DNA of 64,000 nucleotides from Nesterenkonia natronophila. GTDB taxonomy: Bacteria; Actinomycetota; Actinomycetes; Actinomycetales; Micrococcaceae. Positions within the stretch are counted from its first letter, which is position 1. Each line of letters opens with the position of its first letter. The position numbers were made by a program, and so were the translations under genes. The stretch is taken from contig NZ_QYZP01000001.1 in assembly GCF_003595215.1 (NCBI RefSeq), forward strand, positions 186,001-250,000, in the 5' to 3' direction. Below, in pieces: positions 34,858 through 44,538 of the stretch. Below the pieces are notes generated by a model. The model saw only the letters and a list, made by a program, of their open reading frames with translations. It was not told the DNA's origin and searched no databases.

Positions 34858-36258
34858 CTACTCTATGGGCGCCATCTCGAACTCATCGGCAAGGTGCCTT
34901 GACTCGACACCCTCAGGCTCAGAGATACGGGCCAGCTTCGTCCATATCCAGTACATCAGACCTGAAAGGACCACTGTCGGAAGTGCCGCTCCCACAGGTG
35001 AGAACCAGACGGTGGTCAGCAACGTGTAGAAGCCGGCACCTGTGGCCCAGACTAGAATTGCCCCAATGTTCCATCCACGTGTGAACCAGTACTTTCCACC
35101 TTTGTAGTTCAGAATCTCGCGGTTGTAGCTGCGGCGGCGAGCCAGATAGTAGTCAACAATCATGACTGCGAACACCGGGATGAACAGTGCGCCGATGGTG
35201 GCGAGGAAGTTCGTGAACTGGTCAAGCAGGCCCAGCCACGTCGCGCCGATAACTGCCACCACGCCAAGGCCTAGAGCGGTCGGCAGGAACGGGAGCGGCT
35301 TGCGCCGGGGGAAGGCGTGCTGCAGTGACAGGGTCATTCCATACATCACCATCGTGTTCGTGGCCATCACCGATAGGAACATCACCGCAGCCAGCGGAGC
35401 TCCGAAGGCTGTAATGATCAGGGTCGGATCGAAGGGGATCGCTTCATTGCCTTCCAGCAGCACGTACGAAATCGCAGTGACCCCGAGAGTCATGGCCAAG
35501 ATTGTGGAGGTGGTGTAGCCGATGGCGGCACCGGCAGCACCAGCTCGGACACTGCGCGCGGTGCGCGTGAGGTCCGCGCTGAGCACCGTCCAGGAGATCG
35601 CGGTAGCGAAGACGATGTCGAAGACGATCGCACCGTCCATCCCCAGTGCCGGATCGATGGCGATGGCGAAGTAGTCCGCGGGTGGGTGGGTGGTGAACGC
35701 GACGGCGAAGACGTAAATGATAATGCTCACGATGACGAGGGCGAAAAGTGGCTCGATCCGCGCGATTCCGACATGGCCGAAAATCGCCAGAAGTACGACC
35801 AGCGCCTGACAAAGCGCGGCAAAGAGGATCGGATTGGAATATCCGGTCCAGGCGTGGATGAGGTAGTCCACCGAAATTCCAGCCAGCATGGCCTGCACCC
35901 ACGACCACCCCATGAGGATGACTAGATTCGACAAAGAGGGCACAATCGAGCCGCGCAGGCCGAATGAGCCCTTAGTGAGTGCCATGGTCGACAGCCCCGT
36001 ACGGACACCCATAACAGCCACCAGAGTGAGTACGATCGCACCGAGCACGGTACCGCACACAATCCACACCAGAGAGTCGCCGAACGAGACGCCTGGAACG
36101 AACAGCGTGCCCGTGAGCAACGTCGTGACCACGAGGTTGGCGGCGAGCCAGATGAGCATGATTCGACCGCCCCTGAGAGTGCCTCGGAGTGGCCCCTGCT
36201 CTCCGTCGGGCTCTGCAGTGAGGGCGGACACGGGCGCTTCTTTCAGGGAGTTCTTCAC
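34858..36258 (-). CDS. NCS1-family nucleobase/cation symporter (CodB-like)
   Basis: The 466-residue protein has about 12 membrane helices. It shows the hallmarks of the purine-cytosine permease family (NCS1): VRTGLSTMALTKGSFGLRGSIVPSLSNLVILMGW, ISVDYLIHAW, and the late FIPVFAVMIVDYYLARRRSYN. Such carriers import cytosine, hydantoins, allantoin or other N-heterocycles with a cation. It lies between an NTF2-like gene and a ring/amide hydrolase, which suggests a nitrogenous cyclic substrate. The substrate itself cannot be read from the sequence. Confidence 0.9.
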   Translation of the reverse strand: MKNSLKEAPVSALTAEPDGEQGPLRGTLRGGRIMLIWLAANLVVTTLLTGTLFVPGVSFGDSLVWIVCGTVLGAIVLTLVAVMGVRTGLSTMALTKGSFGLRGSIVPSLSNLVILMGWSWVQAMLAGISVDYLIHAWTGYSNPILFAALCQALVVLLAIFGHVGIARIEPLFALVIVSIIIYVFAVAFTTHPPADYFAIAIDPALGMDGAIVFDIVFATAISWTVLSADLTRTARSVRAGAAGAAIGYTTSTILAMTLGVTAISYVLLEGNEAIPFDPTLIITAFGAPLAAVMFLSVMATNTMVMYGMTLSLQHAFPRRKPLPFLPTALGLGVVAVIGATWLGLLDQFTNFLATIGALFIPVFAVMIVDYYLARRRSYNREILNYKGGKYWFTRGWNIGAILVWATGAGFYTLLTTVWFSPVGAALPTVVLSGLMYWIWTKLARISEPEGVESRHLADEFEMAPIE

Positions 36259-36359
36259 AGTTGCGGTCCTTCCTCGGTTGCCGACGAAAGGTGCTCATGT
36301 ACCGCTAGCAGTCCTTCGTGGCCTTGCTCAAAGACAATGGTTTCGTGTTCGCGATACGT

Positions 36360-36662
36360 CTAGTGCACACCGTCAATGACGGCCGTAGTTTCCAGCAGGT
36401 GCCAGAAGACGCCTCCATTGGTGAGGAGCGTTAATCCAGATTCGAGAGTGCGGCAGCGGCTGACGCTCCATCCTGATCTCTGCATGCTGAGCCATGCAGC
36501 CTGCCAGCTCGCACGATCGCGGTGCACTGCATTATCAGGCGCGAAGACGAAAGTGCACTCGGGTGAGAAGCGACTGAAGTAGTCGCTTTCGTCGTTGCGT
36601 TCAAAGGCTCTTACGATCGCTTCTGCGGCCTCCGAGATGTGGTGCTCTAATATCTGAGTCAT
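36360..36662 (-). CDS. Small NTF2/SnoaL-like protein
   Basis: The 100-residue protein reads as a short NTF2-like alpha+beta cone: helix AAEAIVRAFERNDESDYFSRFSPECTFVFAP, then strands through SWQAAWLSM and VFWHLLETTAVIDGVH. It is shorter than the usual 120-130 residues and ends at the last strand. It is the first gene of a minus-strand unit with the NCS1 permease and the cyclase-family hydrolase. An enzymatic or ligand-binding role is possible. Confidence 0.6.
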   Translation of the reverse strand: MTQILEHHISEAAEAIVRAFERNDESDYFSRFSPECTFVFAPDNAVHRDRASWQAAWLSMQRSGWSVSRCRTLESGLTLLTNGGVFWHLLETTAVIDGVH

Positions 36663-36733
36663 GGGACCTACTCTCTTCGCCCCTCACCCCGACTCCGCTT
36701 CGGGCCGATTGATGTGATGCGCGATACAGGGAT

Positions 36734-36754
36734 TAGAATGCAACAAAAGTTGTT
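36734..36754 (+). promoter_or_regulatory. Candidate promoter/operator of the XRE-cupin gene
   Basis: A good -10 hexamer TAGAAT lies at 36734-36739 in the 156-base divergent gap. It is followed at once by the inverted repeat AACAA-AAG-TTGTT (36742-36754). A repressor bound there would cover the start of transcription. The nearest -35-like TTGATG is 19 bases upstream, so the promoter assignment is tentative. Confidence 0.4.
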
Positions 36755-36818
36755 CATCAGTCAACATTCATTCGAGCCGCGATTATCAGTGGTTTGAGCA
36801 CGGGGAAGCAGAGACAGT

Positions 36819-37397
36819 ATGCGTAACGTCAATCCAGCTGCACACGAAAGCCCTCCCCGTGTGGGAGCAAAGCTGCGGGCAGCTCGACTGGCGCAGCATC
36901 TCACACTCGAGACCGTCGCCCAGCATTCCAATCTCACTAAGGGCTACATCTCGCGGGTCGAGCGGGATGACACCTCGCCCAGCGTGGCCACGCTCATGGC
37001 GCTCTGTCAGGTGCTCGGGCTGTCCATCGGCCAGCTCTTCGAGGAGCCCGACAGTGCGATCGTGCGCTTGGACGATGCGCCATTCATCAACTTGGGTGGT
37101 GCCGGAGCGATGGAGCATATGGTTACTCCTCGGGGTCAATCCCAGGTCCAGATGATCCATTCTGAGATCGAGAGCGGGGCCCACGGCGGTGAGAATCTCT
37201 ACACCATCAACTGCAAAGTCGAGGTTCTGCACATTATCCACGGTGAACTGCACCTGCGGTTTGCCACGTCTACTGAGGTACTCGAGGCAGGGGACACCAT
37301 CACTTTTCCGGGAAGCGAACCTCACACCTGGTCGGCGCCGGTCCAAAGTACTGCGTTGTGGGTGTTAATACCTGCCCCCTGGAGCGGCCTTGTTTAG
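36819..37397 (+). CDS. XRE-family regulator with C-terminal cupin domain
   Basis: The 192-residue protein has an N-terminal lambda-repressor-type HTH (KLRAARLAQHLTLETVAQHSNLTKGYISRVERDDTSPSVATLMALC) and a C-terminal cupin_2 barrel (CKVEVLHIIHGELHLRF, EAGDTITFPGSEPHTWSAP). This architecture is that of PuuR-like regulators, which sense small metabolites such as polyamines. It lies at the centre of a divergent locus with an NCS1 permease on one side and a ureohydrolase plus dehydrogenases on the other. It probably controls both. Confidence 0.9.
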   Translation: MRNVNPAAHESPPRVGAKLRAARLAQHLTLETVAQHSNLTKGYISRVERDDTSPSVATLMALCQVLGLSIGQLFEEPDSAIVRLDDAPFINLGGAGAMEHMVTPRGQSQVQMIHSEIESGAHGGENLYTINCKVEVLHIIHGELHLRFATSTEVLEAGDTITFPGSEPHTWSAPVQSTALWVLIPAPWSGLV

Positions 37398-37431
37398 TGG
37401 ACGACTTCGCACAGTACCAGCGCACCAAGAA

Positions 37432-37449
37432 TGTATTCTATAGAGTACA
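37432..37449. promoter_or_regulatory. 18-base near-perfect palindrome upstream of the ureohydrolase gene
   Basis: TGTATTCTATAGAGTACA has eight of nine base pairs in dyad symmetry around TCTATAGA. It sits in the 105-base gap between the XRE-cupin gene and the agmatinase-family gene, about 54 bases before the start codon. It is a strong operator candidate and argues that the ureohydrolase has its own promoter. Confidence 0.6.
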
Positions 37450-37502
37450 AATGTTATCTAGACGATCACTGGCCCAACCACGGCCAGGGAACGGAGACAC
37501 CT

Positions 37503-38474
37503 ATGTCTTCACCGGAGTACGTACAGTTTGAGTCAGGGAATATCGGACCTGCGGATGCGAGCAAGTCACCCAGGTTCGCGGGGATTGCAACCTTCGCGCG
37601 CCTCCCTCGGTATGAAGATGTTGGTCACGCTGATATCGCCGTGACCGGTGTGCCCTTCGACTCTGGAGTGAGCTACCGCCCCGGAGCACGGTTCGGTCCC
37701 GCGCACGTCCGTGAAGCGTCTCGACTACTGCGGCCCTATAACCCCGAAGCCGACATTTCCCCCTTTGCTGAGGCTCAGGTTGTCGACGCCGGTGATATCT
37801 CCGTCAATCCGTTCAGCATCGCTGAAGCTGTGACTGACATCGAGCGTGCGGCCGATGAACTCCGCGCCGGTGGCACCCGAGTCGTCGCGATCGGGGGAGA
37901 CCACACCCTGGCGTTACCGATGCTGCGCTCTGTCAACAAGACTCATGGTCCAGTAGCTGTAGTGCACTTCGATGCGCACCTGGACACCTGGGATACCTAC
38001 TTCGGCGCGCCGATGACACACGGAACTCCATTTCGTCGGGCGTCCGAAGAGGGCCTGATCGACATGGAGGCCAGCTTGCATGTCGGCATCCGCGGGCCCC
38101 TGTACGGCAAGGATGACCTTCGCGACGACGAGCGACTCGGATTCGCCATCATCTCGACCCATGAGATCGAAGTGGAGGGTGTCCAAGCCGCGGTGGAGCG
38201 GATGCATCGCCGCATCGGGGACCGCCCCGTCTACCTGTCCATTGACATCGATGTACTCGATCCAGCCCATGCACCGGGCACCGGAACCCCTGAGGCGGGT
38301 GGAATGACGAGTCGCGAGTTGATCCGAATGCTGCGGTCCTTCTCCAGCACCCGAATTGTCGGTGCAGACGTTGTTGAGGTGTCACCTCCATACGACCACG
38401 CCCAGCTCACGGCTGTCGCAGGGTCCCATGTGGCCTACGAAGTGATCTGTGCCATGGCCACCCAGCGCTCGTGA
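37503..38474 (+). CDS. Ureohydrolase, agmatinase/guanidinobutyrase family
   Basis: The 323-residue protein has the binuclear manganese ligands of ureohydrolases: [13 protein letters not shown] and [27 protein letters not shown], the substrate-loop region of agmatinases, lies upstream. It should release urea from a guanidino compound. With an aldehyde dehydrogenase and an alcohol dehydrogenase downstream, candidates are agmatine (to putrescine) and guanidinobutyrate (to GABA, then succinate semialdehyde). The ATG at 37503 with GGAG upstream is chosen over 37431, because the longer form would run through the palindromic operator. Confidence 0.87.
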   Translation: MSSPEYVQFESGNIGPADASKSPRFAGIATFARLPRYEDVGHADIAVTGVPFDSGVSYRPGARFGPAHVREASRLLRPYNPEADISPFAEAQVVDAGDISVNPFSIAEAVTDIERAADELRAGGTRVVAIGGDHTLALPMLRSVNKTHGPVAVVHFDAHLDTWDTYFGAPMTHGTPFRRASEEGLIDMEASLHVGIRGPLYGKDDLRDDERLGFAIISTHEIEVEGVQAAVERMHRRIGDRPVYLSIDIDVLDPAHAPGTGTPEAGGMTSRELIRMLRSFSSTRIVGADVVEVSPPYDHAQLTAVAGSHVAYEVICAMATQRS

Positions 38475-38513
38475 CGTGAAACCTGCAGACAAGAAATTAA
38501 GGAGCACCGGACC

Positions 38514-39899
38514 ATGACGGAACCGACGAATTACCACGTCACCAACCCAGCGACAGGTGAGCTCTTGGAGACCTTCCCTGCTGCTGCCGATGTTGAGGTG
38601 GAAGCAGCCCTGACCAACGCCACAGTGGCTTTCGCCACCTGGAAGGCGACACCCTTGGAGGCCAGGGCAGAAACGGCCTTGCGAGTATCGGAGCTCTTCA
38701 CCGATCGAGCCGATGAGCTCGCTCGGACAATCAGTCGTGAAATGGGGAAGTCCCTGACGGAGTCCGAGGAGGAGGTTGAGTTCGCGTCGGCCATCTTCGC
38801 TTACTATGCGAAAAACGCAGCCGAGTTCACCGCCAATCGGGAGATCGAAAGCTATTCGGGCGGCAAAGCTGTCATAGAGCACCTGCCTATGGGGCCCCTA
38901 TTGGGAATCATGCCCTGGAATTTCCCCTACTATCAAGTTGCGCGTTTTGTCGCCCCGAACCTGATCATGGGCAACACCATAATCCTCAAACACGCCGAAT
39001 CTTGCCCTCGCTCAGCGCTCGCGATTGAGCAGCTCCTGCAGGACGCAGGTGTGCCGAAGGGTGTATATACAAATGTCTTTGCCTCACACGATCAAGTCGC
39101 GCGGATGATCGCTGATCAGCGACTTCGCGGAGTCTCGCTCACTGGCTCAGAGCGAGCTGGGGCTGCCGTGGCCGAACTCGCCGGTGCGCACCTGAAGAAA
39201 GTCGTGTTGGAGCTGGGGGGATCCGACCCCTACATTGTGTTGGATGCTGATGATGTGGCTGCCGCTGTCGACACCGCGTGGAAGACGAGACTCTACAACA
39301 TGGGGCAGGCCTGCAACTCCAATAAGCGGATCATCGTTAGTGAAGAAATTTACGACGAGTTCGTCGACCGCATGGCCGCCCGAGCTCAAGCGCTCCAGCC
39401 TGGAGATCCAATGGAGCCGACCCTCGGCACGTATTCACCAATGTCCTCCATGGTTGCGGTAGGACTGCTCAAGGAACAGGTCGACGACGCTGTGAGCAAA
39501 GGGGCGAAGCTGCATGCTGGTGGCGAGATCCTTGGCGACCGAGGCTTCTACTTCTCTCCGGCCGTGCTCACAGGGGTCACTCCAAGCATGCGAGCTTACA
39601 GTGAGGAGCTCTTCGGCCCGGTCGCGGTCGTTTACCGGGTAGATAGTGATGAAGAAGCGGTCCGACTAGCCAACGACAGTCCCTACGGTTTGGGGGGTGC
39701 AGTCTTCTCCGCCGACGTGGAACGTGCCTCAGCTGTGGCGCGCCAGCTCGAGGTAGGTATGGCCAACGTAAATACGCCTGCTGCCGAGGGGCCCGAGATT
39801 CCGTTCGGAGGAGTCAAGAACTCCGGTTATGGCCGTGAACTGGGCCCGCTCGGAATGGATGAGTTCGTCAGCAAGCGTCTTTTCTACATCGCAGAGTGA
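38514..39899 (+). CDS. NAD(P)-dependent aldehyde dehydrogenase, succinate-semialdehyde type
   Basis: The 461-residue aldehyde dehydrogenase starts TNYHVTNPATGELLETFP and has GIMPWNFPYYQVARF, LTGSERAGAAVA, the base glutamate in LELGGSDPYIV and the cysteine in MGQACNSNKR. These fit the SSADH family more than betaine-aldehyde enzymes. Its N-terminus resembles that of the dehydrogenase at 30716. The two are clear paralogues, but the cysteine context differs (GGQACTAANR there). AAGGAG precedes the ATG. It lies 39 bases after the ureohydrolase. Confidence 0.87.
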   Translation: MTEPTNYHVTNPATGELLETFPAAADVEVEAALTNATVAFATWKATPLEARAETALRVSELFTDRADELARTISREMGKSLTESEEEVEFASAIFAYYAKNAAEFTANREIESYSGGKAVIEHLPMGPLLGIMPWNFPYYQVARFVAPNLIMGNTIILKHAESCPRSALAIEQLLQDAGVPKGVYTNVFASHDQVARMIADQRLRGVSLTGSERAGAAVAELAGAHLKKVVLELGGSDPYIVLDADDVAAAVDTAWKTRLYNMGQACNSNKRIIVSEEIYDEFVDRMAARAQALQPGDPMEPTLGTYSPMSSMVAVGLLKEQVDDAVSKGAKLHAGGEILGDRGFYFSPAVLTGVTPSMRAYSEELFGPVAVVYRVDSDEEAVRLANDSPYGLGGAVFSADVERASAVARQLEVGMANVNTPAAEGPEIPFGGVKNSGYGRELGPLGMDEFVSKRLFYIAE

Positions 39900-39956
39900 C
39901 AATGGTGTGTGATCGCGAACACTATTAGGGTGGCAGGTGACCGAAAGGAATCTGTC

Positions 39957-41072
39957 ATGCCAGAATCTGCATCATATGTGCTGGAATCGGCCAATGAGTC
40001 CCTGCGGCCCGACACACTGACCGTCGAGGGCCCGGCGAATGAGGAAGTGTTGATCGAAGTGGCCGCCTGCGGGGTCTGCCACACAGATCTCCACGTCATG
40101 AAAGATGAAGTCGCCTTCCCGAAGCCTGCCGTATTGGGGCACGAAGTCTCCGGCATAGTCCGCGAGGTGGGCGCAGGTGTCACTCACGTGGCCCCTGGTG
40201 ACCGCGTCGCATGCAGCTTCATTATGCCCTGCGGCCGGTGTAGGCACTGCGAGAAGGGACTGGAGGATCTCTGCGAAAACTTCTTCAACTTTAACCGGCT
40301 GGCCGGTCAGCTCTACGACGGCACTACCCGGCTGACCCGCGAGGGAGAGGGTATCGCGATGTACTCCATGGCAGGCCATGCAGAATACTGCGTGGTGCCC
40401 TCGCGGGCGGTCTTTGCGCTGCCTGAGAACGTGGATCTTCTCGACGCGGCGGTGCTGGGATGCAGTCTCTTTACCGGTTTCGGAGCCGTGCGCACGGTGG
40501 CCGATGTCAAGCCAGGCGAGACGGTGGCAGTCATCGCGGCCGGGGGAGTGGGTCTAAGCATCATTCACCTGGCACGAGCTGCCGGTGCTGAGCGGGTCAT
40601 TGCTGTCGACATCGACGATGAGAAGTTGGCGTTGGCCCGCGAACTCGGGGCCACTGATGTTATTAACTCAGCCGAGACTGAACCGGTCGAAGCAGTCGTG
40701 GGCATGCTCGGACACGGCGTTGATGTTGCTTTTGAAGCCCTGGGCTCGGTGGCGACTGTGCGGCTTGCAGTTGATCTGCTCGACGCCGGTGGACGGGCTG
40801 TATTGGCGGGCATCGCTCCGGCGGGTCAGACGATGGATGTCGACATCACGAAGGTGGTGCGCAGGAAGCTGCGTATTCTCGGATCCTTCGGTGCGCCGGC
40901 GTCGACCGCCATGCCAGAAGTGATCCGGCTGGCAGCGGAGGGGCGAATCGATCTGAAGAAGCTCATCACCCAACGATTCACCTTCGACCAGACAGCTGAG
41001 GCGTATGAGCTGCTAAATGAGCGAAAGATCTTGGGGCGGGGGCTCATTGAGACCAACGCCACACTGGCCTGA
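39957..41072 (+). CDS. Zinc-dependent alcohol dehydrogenase
   Basis: The 371-residue medium-chain dehydrogenase has the catalytic zinc ligands in ACGVCHTDLH and GHE, and the structural-zinc cysteines in CGRCRHCEKGLEDLC. A Rossmann domain (AVIAAGGVGLSIIHLARAAGAERVIAVDID) ends in an acidic residue that favours NAD. The ATG at 39957 with AAGGA seven bases upstream is preferred over 39909. It follows the aldehyde dehydrogenase and may interconvert a hydroxyacid or amino alcohol with the aldehyde that enzyme oxidises. Substrate unknown. Confidence 0.87.
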   Translation: MPESASYVLESANESLRPDTLTVEGPANEEVLIEVAACGVCHTDLHVMKDEVAFPKPAVLGHEVSGIVREVGAGVTHVAPGDRVACSFIMPCGRCRHCEKGLEDLCENFFNFNRLAGQLYDGTTRLTREGEGIAMYSMAGHAEYCVVPSRAVFALPENVDLLDAAVLGCSLFTGFGAVRTVADVKPGETVAVIAAGGVGLSIIHLARAAGAERVIAVDIDDEKLALARELGATDVINSAETEPVEAVVGMLGHGVDVAFEALGSVATVRLAVDLLDAGGRAVLAGIAPAGQTMDVDITKVVRRKLRILGSFGAPASTAMPEVIRLAAEGRIDLKKLITQRFTFDQTAEAYELLNERKILGRGLIETNATLA

Positions 41073-41161
41073 GTAGGGGACAGTTCGCCAAGGTCTTTCA
41101 ATGGTGCGGCATGGCATGGGGGAAGTATGAGAGATCCTGACCGGGCAGCCGCGCGGGGGTA

Positions 41162-44100
41162 CTACCCAGGTTTCTGTCCGGCGAGCTGGGTCTCATGAGC
41201 GCGGGCCTGGTGTTCAAGCTTGACCGTCCACACCTCGCCCGGTTCCATGAGTTTGTGCTTGCCCTCGACGTTGATGTCGATCGGTTGAGCTGAGCCTTGA
41301 GAGAGGTTCAGGGTGACGTCGTTATGGTTGATGCGGACCAGGATCGGCTGATTGCGGTACCGCATACGGAATGTCACCTCTGGAAGCTCATCCGGCAACA
41401 GCGGACGCAGCCACAGGGCGTCTGCGCGGGTCTCCACACCCCCGTAGCAGCGGATGACCATATCGACCGTTCCCGCCATTGCTCCCAGATGAATGCCTTC
41501 GCGTGTGGTGCCGCCCTGGGTGTCGGCCAAGTCGGCTTCCAGCGCCTCCCGGAAGAGGTTCCAGGAACCGGCACGGTCGAACCGAGCAGCCACCCAGCCG
41601 TGCACCACTCGTGAGAGTGTCGAGCCGTGGGACGACCTAGCCAGGTAGTACTCAATAGTGCGACCGAAGTCAGTCATCGTGAGCTCATACCCCATGTGCC
41701 GCAGCGAATTAATAAGTTCGTCTGCGCTGAACAGGTAGCAGAGCATAAGCACGTCAGCTTGTTTGGAGAGCTTGTAACGGTTGGAGGAGTCCCCTTCTGC
41801 CTGCAGAATAAGATCCAGCCGGCCGATATTCCCGTACTGGGCCTTGTAGGTCGCCCAATCGAACTCGAGCAGGTCCTCGTAACCCTCGAATTGGCTGATG
41901 ATGCCGTCCTCATGGAAAGGTACGCGAAGCCGCCGCGAGATATGTTCCCAGCGGACCAGCTCGTCTTCGAAGATGTCGAGCCATTCGCTCAGCGGGTCAT
42001 CCCGAGAGTCCAATTCTCGCACTAGATGCGCAGTGTGGCGCAGCATCCAGGAGGCCAGCACGTTCGTATAAGCGTTGTTCTTGAGGCCCGATCCGGGCGT
42101 CTCCGGGTATCCGTCGTGATACTCGTCTGGGCCCATCACCCCGTCGATGCTGTACCTGTCTTCGGCGGCGTCGTACTCCGTCATGGAGACGAAGAATCGC
42201 GAAACCTCCACCAGCAGCTCTGCACCGTAGTCGGAGAGGAAAGTGTAATCCTGAGTCGCTTCAAAGTATTGGAGCACCGAGTAGGCCACGGCGAGTGAAA
42301 TATGCCGTTGACGGTGGGAGTGGTCCGGCATCCACATCTGAGATCGAGGATTCCACAGCTCGGTGGGAGTCTCCTCCCGACCGTCGGAGCCCGCCTGCCA
42401 GGGGAACATCGCACCGGCGTATCCTTCTGCGCGGGCAGCGGCGCGGGCCTCGCCCAGGCGCCGGAACCGGTACATAAGGATCCCCCTGGTGAGTTCCGGG
42501 CGGCGCAGAGTGAGCATCGGGTACATAAAGAGCTCGTCCCAGAACAGGTGGCCGCGGTAGCCTTCCCCGGAAAGTCCGCGCGCAGGCAGGGAGGCGTCCA
42601 GGTCACGGCGAGCGCCGAATGCGGTCTGCAGCATGTGGAAGGTGTGCAGGTTCAGCGCCAGCTGCTGGCGGGAGTGACCGGGACCGATGGAGACCGCAAA
42701 CCGATGCCACAGTGTTCCCCACATCTCTTCGTGGTAGGTCAGCATCTGCCGGAAGCTGGTGGCGCGCTGGACTCGCTTGACGGCGTTGTGCCACACGGTG
42801 GAGACAGCGTGATCGTGCGAACTCGACGCAGCTCCAATTTTCTCGAGGACTACAGGCTCGCCTTCCGTCAGGCTCAGTGAGATGTCATGTCCGGCCACCA
42901 GGTCCGACTCCATCACCGGCCGGCGCACCGGTGCCGTGTTGAGTCTCACTGACGTGCGGGTCGCCACCGCGATCTGGACCCGTGACTGATTGGTCTCGGT
43001 CTCCAGCAGGACGGTCTCACCGTCCATTTCCCGGGAGTTCACCGGACGCAGATGGTTGCCCGCCAGCTCGCGGTCAGCGGCCACATTGCGGTTGGCCACT
43101 CGTCCTTCGATCATGGACCGCACGTTAACGTTGCCTGACCAGTTCTCGGCCTCGATCTTGATTTCCATCGCTGCCAGGTGAACCCCGGCGAGGGTCTGAA
43201 ACTGGCGGAAGGTGACCTTTGTCCGCCGTCCGTGCAAGTCTTCATAACGTGCCACACGAGTGAGCAGACCGCGGCGCATGTCAAGGTCTTGGCAGTAGTC
43301 GAGCAGTTCCGGGGAGCCGGGCAGCAGAGGATTACCGGCTTCTGGGGTGATCTGCACAAAGGTCCAGTCGGGGATGTTGACCATATGCTCGGTCTCCACC
43401 GTCTTGCCCATGATGTCGGTCTTCAGGCGGTTGAAAACCCCGGCAATATAGTTCCCGGGGTAATGGGTGGCATCGGCGCTAGTACCGGGGTACGACGCCC
43501 GAGTTCCCCAGTAACCATTGGCCATGTGGCACAGAACCTCCCGAGTGGGTTCCTCCCGGGGCTCGAAGCTGTCATAGGTGAGCACCCAATTGGGGTCAAA
43601 GGGCTTGGTGGTGCGGGTGTGCAATCTGGCCACAGAGAGGTCCGTGACCACAATGTCCGCCCCGCCATCCTTCAGGCGCCGGGGGTCACCTCCCCGGTTG
43701 AGTCCCACTACCATGCCGAAGTTTCCTGCGCGACCAGCCTGGACGCCGGAGACAGCATCCTCAACCACTATTGCGTCCTCAGGCTCTACCTTCAGCTGCG
43801 CAGAGGCATACAGGAACATGTGCGGGTTAGGCTTCCCAGGGAGTTTCAGCTCCAAGGCGTCGGTGCCGTCTACTATGGTGTCGAAAATGTCCTGCAGACC
43901 GGCACGCCGCAGCACTTCCCGGCCGTTGCGTGAGGATGTGACAAGTGCGGTGGGGATGCCGTCTGCTCTGAGTCGGCGAATCAGATCCACTGTGGTCCCG
44001 AAGACTTCCACGCCATCCCGGTCCAGAACTGCTTGGAAATAGACTTGTTTGCGAGCGGCAAGTCCGTGGACGCTCAGCACATCGGTGGGATCCCCCGGGG

Positions 44101-44386
44101 ATCCTTCGGGGGCATGGACACCGCGCGCGCTCAGCAGAGTCCGCACCCCTTCCTCTCGAGGGCGCCCGTCCACGTAGTTCAGATAGTCCTCCTGGGTGAA
44201 TTCCGGCTGCTTTGTGCCGGCGAGTTCAGCCAGGGAGGCGTCAAACAGCTCTTTCCAGGCGGTGAAGTGCACGCCTGCGGTGTCGGTGACCACGCCGTCC
44301 ATGTCGAAGAGCACGGCGCGGAAGTGTCGCAGCGCGTGACGCTTCGCCTCGGCACTGTGCCGGAAGGGGTTTTCGAACGGGTGCAT
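41162..44386 (-). CDS. Bifunctional beta-phosphoglucomutase / GH65 disaccharide phosphorylase
   Basis: The 1074-residue protein is a fusion. Residues 20-260 are a HAD-type beta-phosphoglucomutase with nucleophile Asp28 in VLFDMDGVVTD, a cap domain and VVEDAVSGVQAGRAG. From about 275 on it is a family 65 glycoside hydrolase/phosphorylase: N-domain, the (alpha/alpha)6 barrel with LFWDELFMYP and the general acid Glu755 in MGPDEYHDG, then the C-terminal sheet. GH65 enzymes split maltose, trehalose, kojibiose or similar with phosphate to beta-glucose-1-phosphate, which the mutase turns into glucose-6-phosphate. GAGGT precedes the ATG. Which disaccharide is used cannot be told. Confidence 0.92.
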   Translation of the reverse strand: MHPFENPFRHSAEAKRHALRHFRAVLFDMDGVVTDTAGVHFTAWKELFDASLAELAGTKQPEFTQEDYLNYVDGRPREEGVRTLLSARGVHAPEGSPGDPTDVLSVHGLAARKQVYFQAVLDRDGVEVFGTTVDLIRRLRADGIPTALVTSSRNGREVLRRAGLQDIFDTIVDGTDALELKLPGKPNPHMFLYASAQLKVEPEDAIVVEDAVSGVQAGRAGNFGMVVGLNRGGDPRRLKDGGADIVVTDLSVARLHTRTTKPFDPNWVLTYDSFEPREEPTREVLCHMANGYWGTRASYPGTSADATHYPGNYIAGVFNRLKTDIMGKTVETEHMVNIPDWTFVQITPEAGNPLLPGSPELLDYCQDLDMRRGLLTRVARYEDLHGRRTKVTFRQFQTLAGVHLAAMEIKIEAENWSGNVNVRSMIEGRVANRNVAADRELAGNHLRPVNSREMDGETVLLETETNQSRVQIAVATRTSVRLNTAPVRRPVMESDLVAGHDISLSLTEGEPVVLEKIGAASSSHDHAVSTVWHNAVKRVQRATSFRQMLTYHEEMWGTLWHRFAVSIGPGHSRQQLALNLHTFHMLQTAFGARRDLDASLPARGLSGEGYRGHLFWDELFMYPMLTLRRPELTRGILMYRFRRLGEARAAARAEGYAGAMFPWQAGSDGREETPTELWNPRSQMWMPDHSHRQRHISLAVAYSVLQYFEATQDYTFLSDYGAELLVEVSRFFVSMTEYDAAEDRYSIDGVMGPDEYHDGYPETPGSGLKNNAYTNVLASWMLRHTAHLVRELDSRDDPLSEWLDIFEDELVRWEHISRRLRVPFHEDGIISQFEGYEDLLEFDWATYKAQYGNIGRLDLILQAEGDSSNRYKLSKQADVLMLCYLFSADELINSLRHMGYELTMTDFGRTIEYYLARSSHGSTLSRVVHGWVAARFDRAGSWNLFREALEADLADTQGGTTREGIHLGAMAGTVDMVIRCYGGVETRADALWLRPLLPDELPEVTFRMRYRNQPILVRINHNDVTLNLSQGSAQPIDINVEGKHKLMEPGEVWTVKLEHQARAHETQLAGQKPG

Positions 44387-44538
44387 TGTTACCTCAAGGT
44401 CATCGCGGGGTCGAAGACTGCCTCATCGTATTGCACGCGAAACCATACTATGGCGACTCCGCCCTACCACCATAGAGGGTCGAGGATTTCGGGTATGTGT
44501 CATGGGGCCGGCAGCGGCCGCTCGGCTCGTGCTGCGTG

